In this document: piece by piece, positions 1 through 4,913 of the stretch
Layout of the letters: the number at the start of each line of letters is the position of its first letter
How positions within the stretch are numbered: position 1 is the first letter of the stretch
From: CAIYPG01 sp903864555
GTDB taxonomy: Bacteria > Pseudomonadota > Gammaproteobacteria > Burkholderiales > SG8-39
DNA: 5,105 nucleotides
Assembly (NCBI GenBank): GCA_947474715.1
Contig: CANJJT010000160.1
Location: 1 to 5,105, forward strand
Direction: 5' to 3'
The notes under the pieces: model-generated
Seen by the model: only the letters and a program-made list of their open reading frames with translations
Database searches by the model: none
What the model was told of the DNA's origin: nothing
Made by a program: the position numbers and the translations under genes

Positions 1-343
1 GTTGCCCCTGGTTCAGGGCGAGCCTATCCCACAGTGTGCCTGTTCGTCGATAGACGCGATTCACATGCTGCACATACCGCCGCCCCATGGAAATCAGCAC
101 GCCGGGCACCCGCTGCGCTGCCTGCGGGGTGACCAGCAGGTGCACATGATTGGTCATGAGCACGTCGGCGTGCAGTTCGCATCGTGCCTGGGCGAGCGCT
201 TCCTCCAGCCAATGCAGGTAGCGCTGGTAATCCGCCTCGCAAAAGAAGCACGGCTGGCGATTGTGGCCGCGCTGCACGATATGCAAGGGCAAGCCATCAA
301 GGTGTGAAAAAGGGGCCAGGCTCAATTTCCTCAACCAGGACAT
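1..343 (-). pseudogene. REP-associated tyrosine transposase (IS200-like Y1/HUH), partial and probably broken
   Basis: The minus strand reads as the N-terminal half of a RAYT-type Y1 transposase, a single-strand DNA nuclease that acts on REP palindromes. Visible family features, numbered from an in-frame ATG at 343-341, are LHIVQRGHNRQPCFF (residues 20-34), the metal-binding HUH triad HVH in VLMTNHVHLLV (residues 66-68), and GRRYVQHVN (87-95) with the likely catalytic Tyr90, followed by YRRTGTLW. The frame is open to the left edge, so the C-terminus lies outside. Two things suggest decay. The first 15 or so residues are encoded by the inverted-repeat arm and spacer rather than a normal N-terminus, with no good ribosome binding site. 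After GTLWD the expected EGRYKSS-like motif is replaced by RLALNQGQ. It could instead be an intact variant; the missing part decides. The family call is firm, the broken state less so. Confidence 0.8.
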
Positions 344-479
344 CAACGTTGTCGGCAGGGCCGGGGGGGGGCACCCGCGATACCTATCACTACTCGACGC
401 TGAATGGGGTGCAGGTGGTGCCGCTGACTTGACGGCACGGCCCCGGGGTGGGGTCGGAAATTGAGCCTGGCCCCTTATT
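307..479. repeat. 24-bp inverted repeat pair bounding a 173-bp unit at the RAYT 5' end
   Basis: Positions 307-330 and 456-479 are inverted copies of one 24-base sequence with a single mismatch; the shared core is AGGGGCCAGGCTCAATTTCC. The left arm overlaps the first codons of the RAYT reading frame. RAYT genes are known to be associated with palindromic REP/BIME sequences, so this pair is most simply read as the substrate or end repeats of that transposase family, or as a short non-autonomous derivative. The 125-bp interior contains a run of nine G (363-371) and a short open stretch ending in a TGA at 430-432, which may be a remnant of an older gene. No target-site duplication is evident. Confidence 0.75.
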
Positions 480-679
480 GGTGCGGAATCGCCTGCGCAG
501 TGCATGGCGCGGCGCTAGGGCTGGTGTTTTCCGGCAGCGGCAGTGTCGGGATGGCCACTTTGGAACGGGACGTTTGATCACATTCATTCCTTAGACGTGT
601 TAAAGGCAATGATAGGGTCTGAAAATTGATCATAATGATCCGATCCTCCCAAGGCCAGCCTTGAACGCCGGCTTTGTAG
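480..679. other. Gene-free stretch with AT-rich patch
   Basis: No reading frame here has a ribosome binding site or recognisable protein motif. The first 90 bases are GC-rich and unremarkable. From about 570 to 645 the sequence turns AT-rich, unlike the rest of the window, and holds the palindrome described separately. The stretch lies between the transposon debris and the composite repeat, and over 220 bases upstream of the first plus-strand gene. Confidence 0.5.
574..640. promoter_or_regulatory. Possible operator: TTGATCA repeats and GATCATAATGATC palindrome
   Basis: TTGATCA occurs at 574-580 and again at 626-632, 52 bases apart. The second copy is part of a perfect palindrome, GATCAT-A-ATGATC (628-640). 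Such a symmetrical AT-rich site in GC-rich intergenic DNA resembles a dimeric regulator site. A weak sigma70-like pair can be drawn (TTAGAC at 591-596, TAGGGT at 613-618, 16-base spacer), but the -10 match is poor. Which gene it would control is unclear: the next start is 267 bases downstream with a repeat in between. Confidence 0.25.
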
Positions 680-766
680 CCCCCTCTTGTCTGGGGTGTC
701 GCCGATTTCCGGAGAAGCAGACTTGGCAGCCCCGCTGGTGTTAACCCCTTTTGACAAGGGGGTAAA
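680..766 (+). repeat. Composite palindromic intergenic repeat, copy A
   Basis: This unit has a degenerate palindrome (GCCCC to GGGGT, 680-697), a linker (about 698-740), then a second palindrome (741-766, with ACCCCTT paired to AAGGGGGT). The same order recurs at 4786-4884: palindrome, then ATTTCCGG, then a CTTGGCAG..CCCG.TGGTGT..ACCCC linker, then palindrome. Over a 32-base stretch of the linker and second palindrome (717-748 against 4837-4868) about 26 bases agree, so the two are diverged copies of one repeat family. The stems could act as transcription terminators or mRNA-end stabilisers. This is the more degraded copy. Confidence 0.65.
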
Positions 767-813
767 CCAGGCGGCTTTCCCGGAAGCATGTGTGCCAGGT
801 GTCTGCAGGCTTG

Positions 814-845
814 TCGTGCATCAAGGCGGGCCGCTTGATGCGCGG
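814..845 (+). promoter_or_regulatory. Strong hairpin upstream of the DUF4395 gene
   Basis: GCATCAAG (818-825) and CTTGATGC (834-841) are perfect inverted 8-mers. The loop itself holds CGG/CCG, and the stem can extend outward with G-U pairs to about 814-845. TAAACT (847-852) directly after it resembles a -10 element but lacks a -35 at the right distance. The hairpin may be a terminator for upstream transcription, an operator, or part of the leader of the next gene; the sequence does not decide. Confidence 0.4.
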
Positions 846-873
846 GTAAACTGTGGCCATGTTTTGCATTGCA

Positions 874-900
874 GGCGGGCATGCCCGCCGCTTCAGGAGG
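874..900 (+). promoter_or_regulatory. 16-bp perfect palindrome followed by an optimal Shine-Dalgarno
   Basis: GGCGGGCATGCCCGCC (874-889) is a perfect palindrome. Five bases later comes AGGAGG (895-900), placed 6 bases before the ATG at 907. The ribosome binding site fixes the start of the DUF4395 gene at 907 rather than the in-frame GTG at 853. If the palindrome lies in the transcript, its hairpin stops just short of the Shine-Dalgarno and could tune translation or RNA stability. Confidence 0.6.
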
Positions 901-906
901 TGTCAC

Positions 907-1335
907 ATGTTGCGATTCGATGTTCCGCAGGTCTGGTCCAACGTCATCCGCTGGGAGGCCTTCATCACCTTTGTGGTGTCCTGGGTGGGATTGCTGGTCA
1001 CCCCCTGGGCGATGCTGCTGCTGGTGGCGCAGGGTTTTGTGCGTGGCTTCATCGGCCACCACCGCTGCCCCTCGCACTGGCTGTGGAAGAAGGTGTTCAC
1101 CGCGCTGGGCTGGCCGGGCAGGAAGGAGAACGCCGGCGCCAAGATGTTCGCCAACAAGATCCTCTTCATCGCCAGCAGTGCGACGGTCATCCTGTTCCTG
1201 CTGGACAAGCCGCTGTGGCAGGTGCCCTGCACCGCGCTGATCATCTTCTCCTTTCTGGAATGGGCGCTGTCCTTCTGCGCTGCCTGCTGGGTGTACGGCG
1301 TCTGGTACAAGGCCTTCCCGCCGAAGATGGGCTGA
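907..1335 (+). CDS. DUF4395 family membrane protein (142 aa)
   Basis: A small integral inner-membrane protein of unknown function with the features of the DUF4395 family. Residues 17-45 form a long hydrophobic segment (EAFITFVVSWVGLLVTPWAM), followed by a basic/histidine-rich loop GFVRGFIGHHRCPSHW (43-58). Further hydrophobic segments lie at about 85-99 and 107-131. The last contains the conserved ending SFCAACWVYGVWYK with a CxxC pair (Cys124, Cys127), which corresponds to the CxxC-like motif typical of the family. The start at 907 is chosen for its AGGAGG six bases upstream. The stop is 39 bases before the DM13 gene, so the two are probably co-transcribed. The cysteine pair next to a DM13 partner hints at redox or metal chemistry, but that is inference. 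Family assignment is from recalled motif pattern; no function is claimed. Confidence 0.75.
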   Translation: MLRFDVPQVWSNVIRWEAFITFVVSWVGLLVTPWAMLLLVAQGFVRGFIGHHRCPSHWLWKKVFTALGWPGRKENAGAKMFANKILFIASSATVILFLLDKPLWQVPCTALIIFSFLEWALSFCAACWVYGVWYKAFPPKMG

Positions 1336-1374
1336 ATCGCTGCGCGCACGGCTGGTGGTGCCATACTGCCGGCC

Positions 1375-1845
1375 ATGAAGCGCTTCTTCTTTCTCTTGGC
1401 CTCGCATGCGGCGGTGCTCGCCGCGGGCTTTGCGCTGGGCATCTACGTGCTGCCCATCCTGGTGGCCCCGGGGGCGCCGCCGGCCGAGGCGATGGCAATC
1501 GCCATGGCGGAAGGCCGCTGGCAGGCGCGTTTCACGCGTGATCTTGGTGATAGCGATTTCCTGCACTGGGGCGAGGGCACGCTGGCTGTGGGGCCGAGGC
1601 GCATCGCCTTCGAGGGGCGGCTCGCGCCGGGGCCGGATTACAAGCTGTATCTGTCGCCGCAGTTCGTCCAGACCGAAGCGGACTTCCATCGCCTGAAGGC
1701 AGGCATGGTGCGCCTGGGTGATGTGCGCGGCTTTCATGGGTTCATCATCGCCGTACCCGACACCATCGACGTGGCCGCCTACAACAGCATCATCATTTGG
1801 TGCGAAACCTTCCAGCAGTTCATCACCGCGGCGAAGTACCGTTGA
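1375..1845 (+). CDS. DM13 domain-containing membrane-anchored protein (156 aa)
   Basis: The protein begins MKRFFFLLASHAAVLAAGFALGIYVLPILV: a basic start and one hydrophobic segment (about residues 4-30) acting as signal anchor, with no lipobox. Residues 50-156 match the DM13 domain, a small beta-sandwich predicted from comparative genomics to take part in electron transfer. Characteristic points are the GEGTL strand (66-70), GPDYKLYLSP (86-95), the L-G-D-V-R-G-F-H-G-F turn (114-123), and the ending VAAYNSIIIWCETFQQFITAAKY with the signature single cysteine in IIWC (Cys143). The domain should face the periplasm. It follows the DUF4395 gene by 39 bases and precedes the L7/L12-like gene by 55 bases. 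The Shine-Dalgarno before 1375 is weak, so translation may depend on the upstream gene. Redox activity has not been shown for this protein. Confidence 0.82.
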   Translation: MKRFFFLLASHAAVLAAGFALGIYVLPILVAPGAPPAEAMAIAMAEGRWQARFTRDLGDSDFLHWGEGTLAVGPRRIAFEGRLAPGPDYKLYLSPQFVQTEADFHRLKAGMVRLGDVRGFHGFIIAVPDTIDVAAYNSIIIWCETFQQFITAAKYR

Positions 1846-1867
1846 GGCCCGCCCGGCCAACCCATCT

Positions 1868-1883
1868 GTCCGGTGATCCGGAC
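1868..1883 (+). promoter_or_regulatory. Intergenic hairpin between the DM13 and L7/L12-like genes
   Basis: GTCCGG-TGAT-CCGGAC is a perfect 6-bp GC-rich stem with a 4-base loop in the 55-base gap. It ends 4 bases before the GAGGA ribosome binding site (1888-1892) of the next gene. No U-tract follows, so full termination is unlikely. An RNA processing or stability element that adjusts the ratio of the two products is possible. Confidence 0.4.
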
Positions 1884-1900
1884 CATCGAGGACTGCCGAC

Positions 1901-2344
1901 ATGAACCAAACCGCCACCCCGCTGCCGCCGCAGGTGCTGGACGCCATCCGCAGCGGCAGGACCATCGATGCGATACGCCTCCTGCGCGAGGCCACCGGCA
2001 TGGACCTGAAGTCGGCCAAGGACCTGATCGATGCGCATGCCCGCGGGGCTGCGGCCTCGGTGAGCTACACGCAATCACCGGGTGGCGCGAAGACGGTACC
2101 TGCCTCCGTGGTGGAAGCCCTGCAGCAGGGCCGCACCGTGGAGGCCATCAAGCTGCTGCGCGAACACGGCGGCCTCGGCCTGAAGGACGCCAAGGCCTGG
2201 ATCGATGCCCACAGCGTCCCAGGTGGTACTGGCGCTGACCGGCAGGGCCTCTCGCCGGGCGAGGAACCGCGTGCCGGCAATGCAGCGGGATGGGTGGTGC
2301 TGATGCTGGTGCTGGCAGGGGTGGGCTGGTTCCTGTTGCGCTAG
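1901..2344 (+). CDS. Tail-anchored protein with two ribosomal L7/L12 C-terminal-like repeats (147 aa)
   Basis: Two tandem 35-residue copies are visible at residues 12-46 and 70-104, 58 residues apart, with 20 of 35 positions identical. The consensus is V..A...GRT..AI.LLRE..G..LK.AK..IDAH. This closely resembles the helix-turn-helix segment of the ribosomal protein L7/L12 C-terminal domain (KIAVIKAVRE.TGLGLKEAKDLVE), the face known to contact translation factors. The true L7/L12 N-terminal dimerisation and hinge regions are absent. A Gly/Pro/Glu-rich linker (105-128) leads to one C-terminal membrane span (about 129-146, AAGWVVLMLVLAGVGWFLLR) ending right at the stop, so the repeats should sit in the cytoplasm on a tail anchor. 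The start has GAGGA 8 bases upstream. Not a ribosomal stalk protein; its role is unknown, and protein-protein docking at the membrane is inference. Last gene of the plus-strand cluster. Confidence 0.82.
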   Translation: MNQTATPLPPQVLDAIRSGRTIDAIRLLREATGMDLKSAKDLIDAHARGAAASVSYTQSPGGAKTVPASVVEALQQGRTVEAIKLLREHGGLGLKDAKAWIDAHSVPGGTGADRQGLSPGEEPRAGNAAGWVVLMLVLAGVGWFLLR

Positions 2345-2399
2345 GGGGCAAGCCCCCAGTCTGTCTCGTGCAAGGACACCCCAGACCCTCGAAAGGGTC
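2344..2399 (+). terminator. GC hairpins after the L7/L12-like gene
   Basis: GGGGGC-AA-GCCCCC (2344-2357) starts on the last base of the stop codon, and GACCCT-CGAA-AGGGTC (2384-2399) is a second perfect stem with a stable-looking tetraloop. Neither has a clean U-tract on either strand, so they may be weak or factor-assisted terminators for the plus-strand cluster. The second could also serve the converging dehydrogenase gene. Confidence 0.45.
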
Positions 2400-2534
2400 C
2401 ACGAAGCAGGGGCACCCCGACCTGATGATGAAAACGCTGTACTCGTCTTGACGACCAAGTCTGCCGCCTTTGACAAGCGCGGACACCAAGCATCGACCGT
2501 TGACTGTGAACTTTGCAGTGCTCCGGCTTCCCCG
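2400..2534. other. Convergent intergenic region, no gene seen
   Basis: This lies between the ends of two converging genes. GGGGCACCCC (2409-2418) is a short palindrome. CCGCCTTTGACAAGCGCGG (2464-2482) looks like a degenerate form of the CCCCCTTTGACAAGGGGG core of the repeat family found at 741, 4865 and 5091, though the match is too short to be sure. No coding sequence or RNA gene is recognisable. Confidence 0.35.
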
Positions 2535-3545
2535 TTACACCTGCTCCGGCAGCGAGCCCTTCGGAATTGCCAGCAGCGCCTTGTGGATCTTCAGGTCGAT
2601 CTCGAGGCCTTCCTTCAGCAGCCGGCGGCGTGTGGCGTATGAGTTTTCTGAGGGCAGCCGGATGTTGTCCACGCCGGGTTGCTTCTTCACCGCCTTCACT
2701 TCGGCCAGCATCTTGCTCATGTCACGGCGGAACTCGTCCAGCGGCATCAGCAGTTCGGGTTTGATGGTGATGAAGGTGTAGCCGTAGACCTTTTCGCTGT
2801 CGGAGCCGGAGCCGGCGAACACGCCCAGCGACTGCATGGCCAGCGCCAGGGCAAAGCCCTTGTGGCCGGCCAGGGTCTTGATGAAGTGCACCTCATGCGG
2901 GTCGGTGGTGGGGCGGCCTTCGAGGTCGAGGGCCACGCCTTCGGGCAGTTGCTCGTTGCGGCGCTGGCGGAAGGCGAGGTCGGTGCCCATGAAGGCCGAT
3001 GAGCCCATGTCCATGACGAAGGGGTCGCCTTCAGTGGGAAAGCCGAAGGAGATGGGGTTGGTGCCGGTGGCGCCGGCAGCCGCACCGGGTGGGGCGACGT
3101 GGCGGAAGGTGCTCACGCTGTGCAGGCAGATCAGGCCTTCGCGCGCGGCCATTTCGGTGTAGTGGGCGCTGCGCCCGCTCATCCAGGAGTTGTTCATGCC
3201 GACTACCGAGAAGCCGTTCTCCTTCGCCTTGGCGATGGCCACCTGGGCGGCGCGCCACACCGCGATCATGCCGTTGTTGTTGCCGCCGTCCATGCGCGCC
3301 GACACCGGCGTTTCGTAGGTGATGCGTACCTTGTGCCGCGGCAGCTTGAGGCGCTTGTGCTCGGCAACGTTGAGGATCTTGGGCAGGCCGGAGTACTCGT
3401 AGCCACACAGCGCGGCGTCCATGCAGTGGGCGGCGATGACGCGCGCCTCTTCCTCGTCGTAGCCGACGCGGCGCAGGCAGTCTTCGCCCAGGGCCTGGCC
3501 TTCGGCGGCGGTGAGGCGCGCGCGGTCCGGTGAACTCGCTTCCAT
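2535..3545 (-). CDS. Malate/L-lactate dehydrogenase-type (Ldh_2 family) oxidoreductase (336 aa)
   Basis: A cytoplasmic NAD(P)H-dependent oxidoreductase of the family that includes 2,3-diketogulonate, ureidoglycolate, sulfolactate and delta1-piperideine-2-carboxylate dehydrogenases/reductases, which interconvert 2-hydroxy (or 2-amino/imino) and 2-oxo acids. Length is typical. Supporting motifs are AAQVAIAKAKENGFSVVGMNNS (99-120), the cofactor-binding GTNPISFGFPT (161-171), FVMDMGSSAF (176-185), PTTDPHE (212-218), GHKGFALALAMQSLG (227-241) and NIRLPSE near the end (294-300). Oddly, the usual SHGxxR motif near residue 50 reads YSGLPK (51-56), and the usual NSxHFG reads NSWMSG (119-124), so residues regarded as catalytic in characterised members are changed. 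The start at 3545 follows AGGAG with a 6-base spacer; the frame is open a further 69 codons upstream but without such a site. It is divergent from the Bug gene and probably co-regulated with it. Substrate unknown. Confidence 0.88.
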   Translation of the reverse strand: MEASSPDRARLTAAEGQALGEDCLRRVGYDEEEARVIAAHCMDAALCGYEYSGLPKILNVAEHKRLKLPRHKVRITYETPVSARMDGGNNNGMIAVWRAAQVAIAKAKENGFSVVGMNNSWMSGRSAHYTEMAAREGLICLHSVSTFRHVAPPGAAAGATGTNPISFGFPTEGDPFVMDMGSSAFMGTDLAFRQRRNEQLPEGVALDLEGRPTTDPHEVHFIKTLAGHKGFALALAMQSLGVFAGSGSDSEKVYGYTFITIKPELLMPLDEFRRDMSKMLAEVKAVKKQPGVDNIRLPSENSYATRRRLLKEGLEIDLKIHKALLAIPKGSLPEQV

Positions 3546-3741
3546 GGTGTTCTCCTCGATCTGGATGACTATTCGAATGGGCCAATGATACCTGCTGGGG
3601 ATGGCGCTTCCGGTCGATGCCCCTGTGCCGGATGGGTTAAAGTGGGCCCGCGTCATCCAGACTCCGGGCCTCCCGATGAAGGCCATGCCAGAGAGCCGGG
3701 TGAACGCCATCACCGCGCCAGCGGAAACAGGAGGAGACACC
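3546..3741. promoter_or_regulatory. Divergent promoter region between the Ldh_2 and Bug genes
   Basis: This 196-base region must hold both promoters. TCTGGATGAC (3560-3569) and GTCATCCAGA (3652-3661) are a perfect 10-bp inverted pair centred 92 bp apart, one near each gene, which suits a shared regulator acting on both directions. ATTCGAAT (3571-3578) is a short palindrome beside the left copy. For the minus gene, TATCAT (complement of 3585-3590) is a fair -10 about 40 bases before the ATG, with no clear -35. For the plus gene, TAAAGT (3638-3643) is a weak -10 candidate. No regulator gene is present in the window. Confidence 0.45.
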
Positions 3742-4758
3742 ATGGATTGCATGCAGCTCGGTCGCAGCCTGGCATTGTCGGCAGGTCTTTTCCTGTCAGC
3801 GGGGATGGTGCCGGTTCACGCGCAGACACCGCCCGCCGGCCTGCCCGGAAATTATCCAACCAAGCCGGTACGCATCTATGTCGGTGTGGCTGCAGGCGGT
3901 GGCACCGACATCTCCGCGCGTCTGGTGGCCAAGTACATGAGCGAGCGCTGGGGCCAGCAGTTTCTGGTGGAGAACAAGGTGTCCAATGCCGGCAGCGTGA
4001 TCGCGCTGGACTTCCTGTCGAAACAGAAGCCCGACGCCTACCAGCTGCAGGTGCCTGCGTTCAGCACCTATCTGGGCGCGGTGCTGGTGGCCAAGCTGCC
4101 CTACGACGTGCTCACCACTTTCGACCCCATTGCACAGTTCACGCGCGGGCCCATGGTGCTGGCGGTCACCAATTCGCTGCCCGCCACCTCGGTGAAGGAA
4201 TTCATCGACTACGTGAAGAAGAACCCGGACAAGCTCAACTATGCCTCCACCGGCCCGGGCAGCAGCGCGCACATCACCGCGGAATACTTCCTGCATGCCG
4301 CGGGAGGCCTGCGCATGCAGCACATCCCCTACAAGGGCACCGGCGCCGGCATGGCGGATTTCCTCGCCGGCCGGGTGCAGATGTTCTTCGGATCACCCGT
4401 GGGCATGATGCCGCAGGCGAAAAAGGGCGTGGTGCGGGCGCTGGCGGTGACTTCGGCCACACGCCTGAAATCCCAGCCCGACCTGCCGGCCCTGGCAGAA
4501 TCATTGCCGGGCTTCGAGTATTCCCTCTGGTACGGCTTGATCGGTCCGGCCGGCATGCCCCGGCCCATCATCACCGCGCTCAACCGGCTGGTGAACGAGG
4601 TGCTCGCCATCCCCGAGGTGAACAGCCGCCTCAGTGCCGATGGCTCGGAGATCGTCACCGACACCCCGGAAGCCTTCCACGAGGTGATGACCCGTTCCCT
4701 GCGCAACATCGAGAAGCTTGTGAAGGACACCGGGCTGGACCTGTCTGAGGCGCGGTAG
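3742..4758 (+). CDS. Bug/TctC-family tripartite tricarboxylate transporter substrate-binding protein (338 aa)
   Basis: A periplasmic solute receptor that captures small carboxylates or related compounds. Residues 1-27 are a Sec signal peptide (hydrophobic LALSAGLFLSAGMVPV, likely cleavage at VHA|QTPP). The mature protein shows the Bug fold signature: YPTKPVRIYVGVAAGGGTDISARLVA (38-63, normally PxxPGGxxD/AGGGTD), FLVENKVSNAGSVIALDFL with the usual PGAGG segment altered to VSNAG, YASTGPGSSAHITAEYF, HIPYKGTGAGMADFLAGRVQMFFGS, and RALAVTSATRLKSQPDLPALAESLPGFEYSLWYGLIGPAGMP. Length is close to the family norm. The start at 3742 has AGGAGG (3729-3734) seven bases upstream; in-frame ATGs from 3601 lack this and would bury the signal peptide. 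No TctA/TctB membrane genes are adjacent, as is usual for the many solitary Bug genes of Burkholderiales. Divergence from an Ldh_2 gene suggests uptake of that enzyme's substrate. Ligand not deducible. Confidence 0.92.
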   Translation: MDCMQLGRSLALSAGLFLSAGMVPVHAQTPPAGLPGNYPTKPVRIYVGVAAGGGTDISARLVAKYMSERWGQQFLVENKVSNAGSVIALDFLSKQKPDAYQLQVPAFSTYLGAVLVAKLPYDVLTTFDPIAQFTRGPMVLAVTNSLPATSVKEFIDYVKKNPDKLNYASTGPGSSAHITAEYFLHAAGGLRMQHIPYKGTGAGMADFLAGRVQMFFGSPVGMMPQAKKGVVRALAVTSATRLKSQPDLPALAESLPGFEYSLWYGLIGPAGMPRPIITALNRLVNEVLAIPEVNSRLSADGSEIVTDTPEAFHEVMTRSLRNIEKLVKDTGLDLSEAR

Positions 4759-4763
4759 AGAAA

Positions 4764-4804
4764 ACCGCAGGCGGTCCGGCTGGGGTTAACCCCCTTGTCA
4801 AAGG
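4764..4804 (+). terminator. Possible terminator hairpins after the Bug gene
   Basis: ACCGC-AG-GCGGT (4764-4775) begins 5 bases after the stop codon. The palindromic TTAACCCCCTTGTCAAAGG (4786-4804), which also begins repeat copy B, follows. Either may end Bug transcription. No U-tract is evident, so efficiency is uncertain. Confidence 0.35.
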
Positions 4805-4913
4805 CTCTTCGTCAATTTCCGGGGATGGCATTGGCAGCAAGCTTGGCAGGCCCGGTGGTGTAAACCCCCTTGTCAAAGGGGGCCGACTGGCCGCAGGCCA
4901 GCGGGGGGATTTT
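4786..4913 (+). repeat. Composite palindromic intergenic repeat, copy B with hairpin tail
   Basis: The order is a palindrome (4786-4804), a linker containing AATTTCCGGGG and GCTTGGCAGGCCCGGTGGTG (4805-4860), and a strong stem CCCCCTT-GTCA-AAGGGGG (4865-4882). Next come CCGA, a hairpin CTGGCC-GCA-GGCCAG (4887-4901), and GCGGGGGGATTTT (4901-4913). The first two-thirds matches copy A at 680-766; the last third (4870-4913) matches, inverted, the arm at 5056-5105. Several GC-rich stems in series would form a compact RNA structure if transcribed. Confidence 0.75.

Noticed and set aside
853..906. An upstream GTG start for the DUF4395 protein
   Set aside because: It would encode the palindrome and the Shine-Dalgarno as protein; the AGGAGG six bases before 907 is decisive.
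687..1541. A 284-codon plus-strand frame overlapping the DUF4395 gene
   Set aside because: It starts within repeat copy A, has no ribosome binding site and no recognisable motif, and covers the DUF4395 gene in another frame.
475..2019. A 514-codon open frame on the minus strand
   Set aside because: It lies antisense to the DUF4395 and DM13 genes and extends into the first part of the L7/L12-like gene. Those have ribosome binding sites or clear family motifs. The antisense product is rich in Arg, Gly, Pro and His, typical of high-GC shadow frames.
3546..3752. An upstream extension of the Ldh_2 reading frame
   Set aside because: It would cross the whole divergent promoter region into the Bug leader; the AGGAG before 3545 and the family's usual N-terminus favour the shorter form.
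3585..4748. A 387-codon plus-strand frame parallel to the Bug gene
   Set aside because: Its composition is Arg/His/Gly-rich with no family pattern, and the Bug frame with signal peptide and AGGAGG is unambiguous.
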